64,000 nt of DNA from Haloarcula sp. H-GB4. Its GTDB lineage: Archaea > Halobacteriota > Halobacteria > Halobacteriales > Haloarculaceae. The position numbers and the translations under genes are program-made. The notes beneath the pieces are model-generated. The model made no database searches. It was not told where the DNA came from and saw nothing but the letters and a program-made list of their open reading frames with translations. Every line of letters begins with the position of its first letter. Position 1 is the stretch's first letter. Positions 34,046 through 42,760 of this stretch are shown here, one piece after another. The stretch covers positions 62,001 through 126,000 of the forward strand of contig NZ_JAVDDX010000005.1 in NCBI RefSeq assembly GCF_030848575.1. The letters are read 5' to 3'.

Positions 34046-34777
34046 TTAGAGCTCTTGATAGAGGTAGTATGGGCCAAAAGCCAGTGGAAAGATAACTATT
34101 GAAGCAAGCTCACCATTGGAGAGAGATGCCTCGGGTACTGCCTTTGTATACACATACGCTGCGATGGGAATGAGCACCCAACCAACCCACATAATCGTGC
34201 TTGAAAACGCATACTCGGTAAATATCCCAGTGTAGAGTAGAAGCGTACCGAGCCCTATGCCTGCCAAGTACGAAGCTCCCCTCGTCAACCGTACCCGAGT
34301 AATGACATCGTCGCAGAATTCGGCTGGGGAGAGAACTTCTCCTTGGCTTTGTGTTGCATGCGTTTGTACGGAATCAGCCGCTTGGTTGTTTTGAACCATT
34401 TCGACAAGATCCTCTCCATCAACCAATTCCACGTCAAGCTCTTCACCTCGATCTCTTGCCGGGTCTGTGAACGATCCGGTCGTTACAATCGCGACGATAT
34501 CGGCATTTTCCTGCTTTTTCAGCGCATAATATTGTTGCACATCAGCCGTTCCAACCCGGTTATGAGAACTGTATCTCTTCGCCTGTATGACCATCTTCTG
34601 TGAGACGGGATCATCTCTTTCAGCGATGACATCGACCCCACGATCATTGCTTTGCTGGGTAACAGTTGTTTCCCACCCATCCTTTTCCCAGAGATCTGCT
34701 ACAAAATATTCAAACTTTTTTGGATCCATCGCCAGCAAGTTCTCTTGTATAACTGGTTCAGAAACACCCATTATCAT
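34046..34777 (-). CDS. Mrr-type restriction endonuclease with membrane anchor
   Basis: A 243-residue protein (MIMGVSEPVI...; a second Met follows two codons later). The Mrr catalytic domain (about residues 10-125) has FEYFVADLWEKDGWE, then DRGVDVIAERDDP and VIQAKRYSS: acidic residues and the Q-A-K of a PD-(D/E)xK site. After a polar linker (about residues 125-150) two hydrophobic helices (about 170-190 and 195-215, with a third short one near 225-240) suggest membrane anchoring. Mrr domains cut methylated DNA. It stands convergent to the CARF gene with 17 bp between stops and is AT-richer than its surroundings. Confidence 0.8.
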   Translation of the reverse strand: MIMGVSEPVIQENLLAMDPKKFEYFVADLWEKDGWETTVTQQSNDRGVDVIAERDDPVSQKMVIQAKRYSSHNRVGTADVQQYYALKKQENADIVAIVTTGSFTDPARDRGEELDVELVDGEDLVEMVQNNQAADSVQTHATQSQGEVLSPAEFCDDVITRVRLTRGASYLAGIGLGTLLLYTGIFTEYAFSSTIMWVGWVLIPIAAYVYTKAVPEASLSNGELASIVIFPLAFGPYYLYQEL

Positions 34778-34845
34778 ACATGGTTCTTTGGAGGTACTTC
34801 TAATATTTTATCGTCAGTACCTGATATGTAATATGCCACAGATTC

Positions 34846-35070
34846 TTGCGTAGGTTCGTCTCCTGTGTCTCTGTAATCGAGACCATCTTAGCTGCTGATT
34901 ATGTCATAGTCGTTATCTCACACGAGTCTGGAGAAAAGCTTAGAGAACGGGGTCGCGTCGGCGAATATAACGACCGAAACGGTCTAATCTACCTATATCC
35001 CGAGGTTATAGATATTGATAACCGAGACAAAATTATACGGTACCATGATATGTATGTCTATATTGAATGA
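34846..35070 (+). CDS. Doubtful short ORF overlapping the drmD-type gene
   Basis: Seventy-four codons from a TTG; no ATG or GTG occurs until near the end. The protein is mixed in composition (ADYVIVVISHESGEKLRE, LIYLYPEVIDIDNRD) and its stop overlaps the ATG at 35067 by four bases. The overlap supports translation; the poor start argues against it. A remnant of a gene end is equally likely. Confidence 0.3.
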   Translation: MRRFVSCVSVIETILAADYVIVVISHESGEKLRERGRVGEYNDRNGLIYLYPEVIDIDNRDKIIRYHDMYVYIE

Positions 35071-38000
35071 CTGAGGAATATGTTATCGGCGATCAGGTCT
35101 CATTCTATGGCGGTCGTGGGACGATCGTTGAGGTGGTTAATCGTTCGCCAGAACCCTCATTTCAGGTCCTGACCGATGAAGGGACCACCCGCGAAATATC
35201 GCCAGACCTCCCGATGTTTCGAAAGGTAAGTGAGACAGAGGCAGGCGAAATGGTAGATTTTCTCGGTGGAGAAGCGACTGTTATTGGGCGAGAGGAACGG
35301 TCTACAGATGTCGATCTGCTATACCTACGGACAGCTAATGGCGAATTTAAGAAAGTACCAGCGGATTCAAAAGGATTGCATCCTGGTCGATCAATCTCTG
35401 ATAGACTGGCTGGTGGCGAATTCAATGATCCAGCCCGTTTCAGTCTCCGTGAACGTGCCGCTCGGTTAAGTCTCGCCTATGGATCGGATCGATTCCTGTC
35501 ACTCTCTGGGAGCCGGATTAGAATTGAACCGTATCAGGTGGACGCAGCACACGAAGTCCTGACTGCTTATGAACCCCGGTATCTGATCGCTGATGAAGTC
35601 GGACTCGGCAAGACAATTGAGGCAGGCATCATCATTGAAGAGTTGTTGGCCCGAGGGCGAGCAGAGCGCGTACTGATCGTGACCCCGGCATCGCTACGTG
35701 ATCAGTGGCAAGCAGAGATGCAGGACAAGTTCGGCCGGGAATATGTGGCATATGACAGAGGTATTGTCGACTCACTCAGGCAGGCACGACCCATGCAGAA
35801 CGTATGGGAGACGGAAGACCGTATTGTGACCTCAATCGATTTCGCTAAGCAGGACGACATGCTTGCGGCACTTGAGCAACTTGATACTCCTTGGGATGTA
35901 GTTGTATTCGATGAGGCACATCACCTGACCGCACGCGAGGGGAGTGACGGGATTAGCCGGGCCGATCGGTATCGTGTTGGTGAGGCAGTTGGTGATAATA
36001 CCGATGCGCTCTTGCTCCTGACCGGGACGCCGCACAAGGGAAAACCCGATCAGTTCTATCACCTGCTTCGATTACTTGACCCATACCGATTTAACGGTCC
36101 ACAGGATGTCAAACCAGAGAAAATTGAGGACCTGATGATACGCCGGACAAAGAGCGACGATAGCATGATTGATGCTGACGGGGAACCGATGTTTCCTCCA
36201 CGCGAAATTCAGACATTGGGTGTAGACCTCACCCCGGCAGAGCGAAGATTGTACGACGACCTCACAGAATACATTTCCGCAATATACACTGCGAGCGCCG
36301 ATTCCGACCAACACGCAGCCGGGTTTACGATGGTGATCTATCAGAAGCGACTCGTCTCGAGTATTCAGTCGATACGGGAATCGCTTCGCAACCGTCTCGA
36401 CGATCTTGATTCAAAGAGCACTGCCGACGAGATTGTAACAGAAGAACTGAATTGTGTTGACGACACTGCAGAAACAGAGGCGGAGGTTCTCGAGCAACTG
36501 ATTGCAGCAACTGAAGCCATCGGCTTGGACTCGAAAGGGAAACGTCTCCGAGAATTTATGGATGGTGTTTTTACAGAAAACCCAGATGAGAAGATCCTCG
36601 TTTTCACCGAGTACACTGATACACTCGACTATCTGCGTGATACCGTACTTGAGGATCTTGATGTTGCAGAAGTTCATGGAGGAATGGATCAGGACTCTCG
36701 TCGGACCGAAATGGAACGGTTCGAGGACGACTGTCAGGTTCTGTTGGCAACCGACGCTGCGCGAGAAGGACTGAATCTCCAGTTCGCACACATCATGGTC
36801 AACTACGACCTGCCCTGGAACCCAATCAGAATCGACCAGCGAATGGGTCGGCTTCACCGCTATGGACAAGACGAGACTGTACACATCTACAATCTGTTCA
36901 TCCGCAATACGCGAGAGAGTGATATACTTGATCTGCTCGTTTCGAAACTCCAGCAAATCGAGTCTGACACCGGGATGCACTCTGATGTTCTCGGGACTGT
37001 CCTTGATGACTACGACGTAGAGGGAGCGATTATGGATGCTGTAACGGGGGCACGTAGCTCAGATGATGTGAAAGCTGATCTGGAAAACGCGATTGATGAA
37101 CGTAAGGAAGCAGTCGAACGGATCGAAAACGAATTTCTCATTCGGGACAAGTTCGATCAGACTGCACTGGACCATATTCAGGATCTCATCGATCTGAGCG
37201 AGACACGGCCGATCGGAGAGGATGACATTGAACGGCTTGTTCACCAGTTTGTTGCCGAGTTTGGTGGCGAGATTCGCAATGCAACAGCTGGGCCTGCCCC
37301 AAACAGTCATCCGCTATACTCGATTGACGTTCCAGAGATTCTAGCACTGGACGATAGTGTGAAAGCACGATATTCCAAGGTGACGTTTGCTCGAGAGACC
37401 GCTCTCGAGCGTCCGGAAGCCGAGCTTGTCTCGCTGAATCATGCTCTGGTGCAGCAGATCGTCGACTACTGTCTTGATGGAGACTGGATCGATGGACAGG
37501 TTGCAGCACTTGTCACGGGTGAAACAGAGGCTGCACCGGGGATTCTTGCAACGTATCAACTTGGCTACGTGAGCGGTGACGGCGAGCTACCAACTGAAGA
37601 TTACGCGCGGATATATATTACTGAGGAGGGAGAAATAAGCCAAGAACCTCCTCGACTGGCAGGAGCGTTACCGCCTGCAGTTGCGACTGCACATCCTCAG
37701 TCATACACGCTGGCAGAAGAGGCCGAATCACTGCTCGAAACGACTGAGTCAGTGGCTCGTGAGCGAGTAGAAGAGCTTGCTTCTGATGTTAAACAGGAAA
37801 GGCAAAAAGACGTAGATATCAAGGAAAAGCACGCTCGTCGCTATTTTGAGGAAAAAATTCGGGAGCAGGAGGACCGTCTCAGAAAATACGAAATGAAGCA
37901 GACGGACACGGACAAAGACATGACTATTGCGATCCGGGGGGCTAGGAGCAAACTAGAGGAACTCGAGACAGAATGGGAGTCTGAACAGGATCGACTCGAA

Positions 38001-38597
38001 CGAGAACGGATGGTGATTCCTGATGAACCTGAGCTAATCAACACCGCCGTCGTAACTAGTCAGATTCCGGCTATTACTGAGACAATTCTGACAGCGTCAG
38101 ACCAGAATGACTTTTCTGCACTTGCCAGTTCACTGGCTATCGATACGCCCGAAGAAGCCGAGGCTCGATTGACATTTATCGATGGGTACGACCAGATAGA
38201 GCACAGCACAGACTTGGGGTCCGCAGCGCGTCTCTTCCGTACTGGCGTACCACAGGAGTCTACAGCATTCAGCACTCGGGAAATTGCAGGCGAAGAGATT
38301 GCAGTAGCAGGCGAGTGTCACAGTTCCGAGCTAGAGATCACCGAGGCACTGGCGGAGTTGAGTGGGTTGCTGACAGCGTTCGACACAGCGTTGACTGTGC
38401 AACCCTGCCTTACGAATGAACCCGCTGATGCGTTCTATACAGACGACAAACTGTTCGTCAACTTGGCAGTGTGGCACCAGCATCCGCGACGGTATTGGAT
38501 TACTGTACTTGCTCGTGAACTTACGATGTACGACTCTGGTACTGTTCCAGAACAGATCTACGAGCAGATACGGGAGCGGCTGCGGAATGCGGCTTAA
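35067..38597 (+). CDS. drmD: drmD-type SNF2-family helicase, copy 1 (long form)
   Basis: A 1176-residue SF2/SNF2-type ATPase. Two tandem SH3-like modules at the N-terminus (YVIGDQVSFYGGRGTIVEV and GEMVDFLGGEATVIGREE) are followed by IADEVGLGKTIEA (Walker A), VVFDEAHHL, LLLTGTPHKGK, FTEYTDTLDYL and TDAAREGLNLQFA with MGRLHRYGQ in motif VI. After the helicase core comes a coiled-coil stretch and then about 190 residues absent from the shorter paralogues. Class-1 DISARM uses such a helicase (DrmD). Here it stands apart from the other drm genes and next to cytosine methyltransferases. Its stop shares TTA(A) with the convergent methyltransferase. Confidence 0.8.
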   Translation: MTEEYVIGDQVSFYGGRGTIVEVVNRSPEPSFQVLTDEGTTREISPDLPMFRKVSETEAGEMVDFLGGEATVIGREERSTDVDLLYLRTANGEFKKVPADSKGLHPGRSISDRLAGGEFNDPARFSLRERAARLSLAYGSDRFLSLSGSRIRIEPYQVDAAHEVLTAYEPRYLIADEVGLGKTIEAGIIIEELLARGRAERVLIVTPASLRDQWQAEMQDKFGREYVAYDRGIVDSLRQARPMQNVWETEDRIVTSIDFAKQDDMLAALEQLDTPWDVVVFDEAHHLTAREGSDGISRADRYRVGEAVGDNTDALLLLTGTPHKGKPDQFYHLLRLLDPYRFNGPQDVKPEKIEDLMIRRTKSDDSMIDADGEPMFPPREIQTLGVDLTPAERRLYDDLTEYISAIYTASADSDQHAAGFTMVIYQKRLVSSIQSIRESLRNRLDDLDSKSTADEIVTEELNCVDDTAETEAEVLEQLIAATEAIGLDSKGKRLREFMDGVFTENPDEKILVFTEYTDTLDYLRDTVLEDLDVAEVHGGMDQDSRRTEMERFEDDCQVLLATDAAREGLNLQFAHIMVNYDLPWNPIRIDQRMGRLHRYGQDETVHIYNLFIRNTRESDILDLLVSKLQQIESDTGMHSDVLGTVLDDYDVEGAIMDAVTGARSSDDVKADLENAIDERKEAVERIENEFLIRDKFDQTALDHIQDLIDLSETRPIGEDDIERLVHQFVAEFGGEIRNATAGPAPNSHPLYSIDVPEILALDDSVKARYSKVTFARETALERPEAELVSLNHALVQQIVDYCLDGDWIDGQVAALVTGETEAAPGILATYQLGYVSGDGELPTEDYARIYITEEGEISQEPPRLAGALPPAVATAHPQSYTLAEEAESLLETTESVARERVEELASDVKQERQKDVDIKEKHARRYFEEKIREQEDRLRKYEMKQTDTDKDMTIAIRGARSKLEELETEWESEQDRLERERMVIPDEPELINTAVVTSQIPAITETILTASDQNDFSALASSLAIDTPEEAEARLTFIDGYDQIEHSTDLGSAARLFRTGVPQESTAFSTREIAGEEIAVAGECHSSELEITEALAELSGLLTAFDTALTVQPCLTNEPADAFYTDDKLFVNLAVWHQHPRRYWITVLARELTMYDSGTVPEQIYEQIRERLRNAA

Positions 38598-39892
38598 CCT
38601 TGCTCGATAACAGTCCGGATCGCTCTGCCAGCGCTCTCGGCCAGTAACGGTGGCACAGCGTTTCCAACCTGTCTGTATGCAGCTGTACGGGACCCGGGGA
38701 ACACGAATCGGTCAGGGAACGACTGAATTCGAGCCGCTTCACGGACGGTAAATGAGCGGGCCTGACGTGGATGAATATGCATATGTCCGTCCTTATGAAT
38801 ATGTGCCGTCACCGTTGAAGACGGTCGATCACCCTGCTGTTTCGTGTAATTATCGGAAAACACATCCTCACGGTAGGGCTGGAGCTTATCGGGAAGGTCT
38901 CCAATTCGCCAGCCAGTCCCTGCACCGAGCAATGAGTAGAGCGACAGATCTGCGAGGTTATGATAGCGTGCCTCGTGGTTATGCAGTTTCTCATGCTTGC
39001 CATTCTCCGTAGAAACCGTCGGTGCATCTTCTCGGGCCCATTTCTGATACTGGGTCACTGGTGGCAGTTCATATCTGTCGGCTGCGGCTGGTGGATGTAG
39101 GTCTGATGCTCTGTCACCTCCTGGTGAGAGGGGTGGAAGATCGGAGATCGCCTCTGCAACAGTTACCCAAGGAACGCGCGATTGTGGCTTTGCCGGACTG
39201 GCTGCATCTGTATTGGCCTCAAGATATTCATCGAGTGTTTCCTGTGTCTGCTCGCGTTCTGGCTGTGATACAAACCGGGCGGTGCGCTCTCTGTCGGATT
39301 TGGGCTCCCGATGTGTGCGCCACTCTTCAAGTCTCGGGGGGCGTGTATCTTTTTTTGTCCCGATAATTAGGAGTCGCTTCCGTCGCTGTGGGACGCCGAA
39401 ATCAGCGGCATCCACGACCCAGTGGTCGACACTGTATCCGAGATTGCGAAATTCCCCACAGATATGCTGGAGGACAGATTCTCCAGCGTCGTTTTCCGCT
39501 GATGCCATACCCTGCACGTTCTCCATAACGAATGCGTCTGGGTCGTATTTTGCAACAGCGTCGCGGAGTCGCTTCCAGAGCTGTGTTCGACTGTCTGTCG
39601 TTGCATCGCGGCCATCGAGGGAATCCAGCTTTGTTCGACCGACAATTGAAAACGGTGGGCAGGGAGGTCCACCAGCGACAAGATCAATTGATTGGTCTAA
39701 CGCGGGTAATTCAGACGTGGTGATATCCGCTGTCGTGCAGTCCACCGAAGGGTGGTTTTTACGGTAGGTCTCGGTGGCAGCGTCATCGACATCATTGGCC
39801 CAGCTAATGTCGTATCCTGCCCACTGAAGTCCGGTTGAAATCCCTCCAGCACCACAGAAGAGATCGATTGCAGTTAGAGACTCAGATGGCAT
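38594..39892 (-). CDS. DNA (cytosine-5) methyltransferase, copy 1
   Basis: From the ATG at 39892 the protein has 432 residues (MPSESLTAIDLFCGAGG...); the frame is open 55 codons further but those lack conserved sequence. Motifs: AIDLFCGAGGISTGLQW, DLVAGGPPCPPFSIVG (catalytic Cys, about residue 85), VMENVQGMAS and QVGNAVPPLL near the C-terminus. The recognition region lies about residues 180-330. It ends convergent with the drmD-type helicase at 38597, sharing the TTAA overlap. It follows the larger methyltransferase 39939-42185 by 46 bp, so the two are probably co-transcribed. It may protect host sites from the DISARM-like system. Confidence 0.9.
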   Translation of the reverse strand: MPSESLTAIDLFCGAGGISTGLQWAGYDISWANDVDDAATETYRKNHPSVDCTTADITTSELPALDQSIDLVAGGPPCPPFSIVGRTKLDSLDGRDATTDSRTQLWKRLRDAVAKYDPDAFVMENVQGMASAENDAGESVLQHICGEFRNLGYSVDHWVVDAADFGVPQRRKRLLIIGTKKDTRPPRLEEWRTHREPKSDRERTARFVSQPEREQTQETLDEYLEANTDAASPAKPQSRVPWVTVAEAISDLPPLSPGGDRASDLHPPAAADRYELPPVTQYQKWAREDAPTVSTENGKHEKLHNHEARYHNLADLSLYSLLGAGTGWRIGDLPDKLQPYREDVFSDNYTKQQGDRPSSTVTAHIHKDGHMHIHPRQARSFTVREAARIQSFPDRFVFPGSRTAAYRQVGNAVPPLLAESAGRAIRTVIEQG

Positions 39893-39938
39893 ATCTCCTA
39901 TTGACACGCGACCAGCAAAGAAGGTTGAGAAGCTGGAT

Positions 39939-42185
39939 CTAGTCGTCCGATTTTGCTGCAAGGGAGTCTGACGCACTGGCTGCCGCAGGACTTCCATTGC
40001 TGATGAACTTGCCGAGTACCGAAGCAATCCGATCTCCCAAGACTGGGGGAACGGCATTGCCGATCTGCCGGAACTGGCTAGTGAACGGGCCTAGGAATAC
40101 ATACGAATCAGGGAACGACTGGAGTCGTGCCGCCTCCCGAGGCGTGATACCTCGACTCCGAGTACTATCCTGTTTTGTTACGTCAGGGCGAGCATATTCG
40201 TAGTAGTCGGGAAGAATGAAGCTATTTGCGTCTTTTTCGAGATGCGCAACGATAGTCGGCGAGGGTTCGTCCCAGTGTAACATCCGGTACTTGTCCTTGA
40301 ACTTGGGGTTCTCCTCTGTCCCAACATCATATTCGATAAGATGTCCGTACTCGGTCCCGTATTTTACATCCCAGCCAGTGTCACCAGGTTCCATCACATC
40401 GCTGAACAGTTTCCGATCTTTTTCCATTGGATGTTCACGAGCCTGATGATTGTACGTTAGTTGCGTACCATTGTGGAGTTCGTTGTCGCGAACGTACTCA
40501 CTGGCTCGACCCCGGTGTCGCCCTGCAACCACGTCTCCACCCTCACCACGTCGAAGCCGTGGCAGATTCGAGAGGGCCTGATGTATCGTTGTCTCTGTGT
40601 CAGTGTCTGGAATAAGTGCTCCAAAGAATTCTCCAACCAGTTCGTCCGGCTCCGGGACAGTTTTGCCACGCACACCGAACAGTATGACGCGGTCACGTTC
40701 CTGTGGAATCCCGAACCTCGAACAGTCAATGAGCCGGTGATCAGTAGTATATCCCAGTTCTGACAGCGCAGCCTCAACATCATCTATAACGCGCCTGTCA
40801 CTGTCACCAACCGGGCTCCGGATTCCCTCGACGTTCTCCATGATGATGTACTGTGGCTCGAGTGTCTCAAGTAGCGAAACGTAGTGCTGATACAGCTCCG
40901 TCCGTGGATCATCGATCACGCTATAGGAGTCATCGTCAGCTCGCCGAGACCGGTAACCCGCTACCGAGAGTGCTTGACAGGGGGGGCCACCAACGACAAG
41001 ATCGACATCTGGAGCGAGCTCTTCAAGCTCATCTGCATTCTCTGCAAGATTCCCGATATCGTCACACTGGATCTTCTGATGTGGGATCTCGGGATGATTG
41101 AGCCGATATGTGTCCGTTGCTGCTTCATCTTCATCGACCGCCAGTGCCACGTCGAATTGCGGACCGGTAACCCCCCGTGTAAATCCATGCGAAAGGCCAC
41201 CAGCGCCACAGAATAGATCCACGACTGTTGGCCTCTCTGTCCCCTCGGCCGATACCTGCCTGTCAATTCGATGTGACAGCGTGAACTGCTGCAGTTCGCA
41301 GTTCGAGGTTGTGTGGTCCTCATCACAGTAGCTCACATGCCCTGCGAGTGCTCTGTGCAGTGCCGGGATGTGACGGTCACTCAGTTCGGACTCCAGTATT
41401 CTGTGTCGACCGTTCTCCGGTGTATTCTCCGGACCAAGCAGGCCGAGTTCTACAAGCAGTGCGTCTACCTGTTTATCTGCAGGCCAAACTGGCTTATCGA
41501 GAGCAGTGAGCAATAACCACCAAGCACTGGTATCGTCAATGCCTGGGAGTAATACCATCATTTCCTGCAGGAGATCATAGGCGACTGTCGGAAGGCTGGT
41601 AAGCGTATAGCCCTCTGTGTATCGGTGGTCCTTGATTATCGAAAGTGCTTCCTTGAGTTCTGAAATTGCCGTGGCATCTAGGACACGTCGTCCCGGGGCA
41701 GTACGCGAAACCCGCTCGATGGTTTCGGTTTCTGCAGCCACAATATCCTCCCAGTCACCAATCTGGTCCCGGAGAGCGGCGACAATTGCCCGCTCGGCAT
41801 TGGTGTAATAGTGGTCAACAATCGACTCTGCATTCGAGAGTACTGCAGCTGCGACCGCATCGAGCGGATCATCGCTACCGCAGAGTGGATCACCACAGAC
41901 GCATGTATCTCGCTGGCTATCGCTGGATGGTGACCAAACCCTGCCGTAGCAACACTGATAAGAATCGTCAGTAGAACTCCGTTTTCGCGCGAGAGAGTTC
42001 GGTGTTGCCTGTGGACATCCACTGGGAATATTCCACTGTCGATGCCGCTGCTCTGCTGCGAGCGTTTCGGTCAGAAACCCAATGTGCCTGAAAAGGAATG
42101 CACGGTGCTCTGTCTGTTCATTTTCGAAACCGTCGACTGTCCGCCGCAGACAATCAGATATTTCAGTGGATCGATAGTCACTCAT
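39939..42185 (-). CDS. DNA (cytosine-5) methyltransferase with long N-terminal extension
   Basis: A 748-residue protein. The C-terminal half is a full m5C methyltransferase: VVDLFCGAGGLSHGFTRG (about residue 322), DLVVGGPPCQALSVAG, IIMENVEGIRS and QIGNAVPPVLG. The first ~310 residues are unlike the smaller enzymes: a helical part, then Cys-rich QCCYGRVW...TCVCGDPLCG, a zinc-ribbon-like pattern, and another helical domain (LKEALSIIKDH). The extension may add target recognition or a partner-binding surface. Class-2 DISARM carries an m5C methylase (DrmMII), but this one is larger; I do not claim orthology. Upstream of the smaller methyltransferase in the same operon. Confidence 0.88.
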   Translation of the reverse strand: MSDYRSTEISDCLRRTVDGFENEQTEHRAFLFRHIGFLTETLAAEQRHRQWNIPSGCPQATPNSLARKRSSTDDSYQCCYGRVWSPSSDSQRDTCVCGDPLCGSDDPLDAVAAAVLSNAESIVDHYYTNAERAIVAALRDQIGDWEDIVAAETETIERVSRTAPGRRVLDATAISELKEALSIIKDHRYTEGYTLTSLPTVAYDLLQEMMVLLPGIDDTSAWWLLLTALDKPVWPADKQVDALLVELGLLGPENTPENGRHRILESELSDRHIPALHRALAGHVSYCDEDHTTSNCELQQFTLSHRIDRQVSAEGTERPTVVDLFCGAGGLSHGFTRGVTGPQFDVALAVDEDEAATDTYRLNHPEIPHQKIQCDDIGNLAENADELEELAPDVDLVVGGPPCQALSVAGYRSRRADDDSYSVIDDPRTELYQHYVSLLETLEPQYIIMENVEGIRSPVGDSDRRVIDDVEAALSELGYTTDHRLIDCSRFGIPQERDRVILFGVRGKTVPEPDELVGEFFGALIPDTDTETTIHQALSNLPRLRRGEGGDVVAGRHRGRASEYVRDNELHNGTQLTYNHQAREHPMEKDRKLFSDVMEPGDTGWDVKYGTEYGHLIEYDVGTEENPKFKDKYRMLHWDEPSPTIVAHLEKDANSFILPDYYEYARPDVTKQDSTRSRGITPREAARLQSFPDSYVFLGPFTSQFRQIGNAVPPVLGDRIASVLGKFISNGSPAAASASDSLAAKSDD

Positions 42186-42419
42186 GGCTCCACTTCTCCA
42201 AGGGCCGCATAAACTTCACGCGCGAAGGCAGGACTCGCGAGCGACGTTATCATCGCAACCATCTATACACCGTTGCTAATTGGCTACAATAAAGAGCTTG
42301 TGTCATATCACGGTACAGCGATGGGAATACTGATGATATTCTGTAATAGCGACTAGATTATGTTGGTGTGAAATCCGATAGACGACGGTTCAGGTAACGC
42401 TGATTCCTTGGTCGGAAAG

Positions 42420-42560
42420 ATGACCACTACAGCCATGGAAGTAGATCGGTACGTCGACCAGAATATCACCTCTCAGCAAATTCGACGGAATGAGATCCGG
42501 TCTCTTGAGCGTCAAACTCATAGGTTTATCAATCAGGTCCCATCGCTCTGTAGTGGCTAG
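42420..42560 (+). CDS. Very short ORF in the gap, doubtful
   Basis: Forty-six codons from ATG to TAG encode a polar, acidic-basic helical piece (MEVDRYVDQNITSQQIRRNE). It lies in the 575-bp gap between the large methyltransferase and the drmD-type gene. It may be a real small gene or the remnant of one; nothing else is seen in the gap. Confidence 0.25.
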   Translation: MTTTAMEVDRYVDQNITSQQIRRNEIRSLERQTHRFINQVPSLCSG

Positions 42561-42760
42561 AAACATACGGTTCATCCCGCCATAGTAACAGACTACCGCT
42601 CTTTGGAACGCATGTTTGTCTGAAGTCCTGTTTCAGCGGACCGGGCAGTGCCGTCGATGAAATTTACGACCAGCTCTCCGCTTGCTGTCCAGATGCGAAA
42701 CTCCTGTAAGAAACTCCAAGTGATGAGATTCAGACTATGATTATCACTCTCAGGGAGTGG

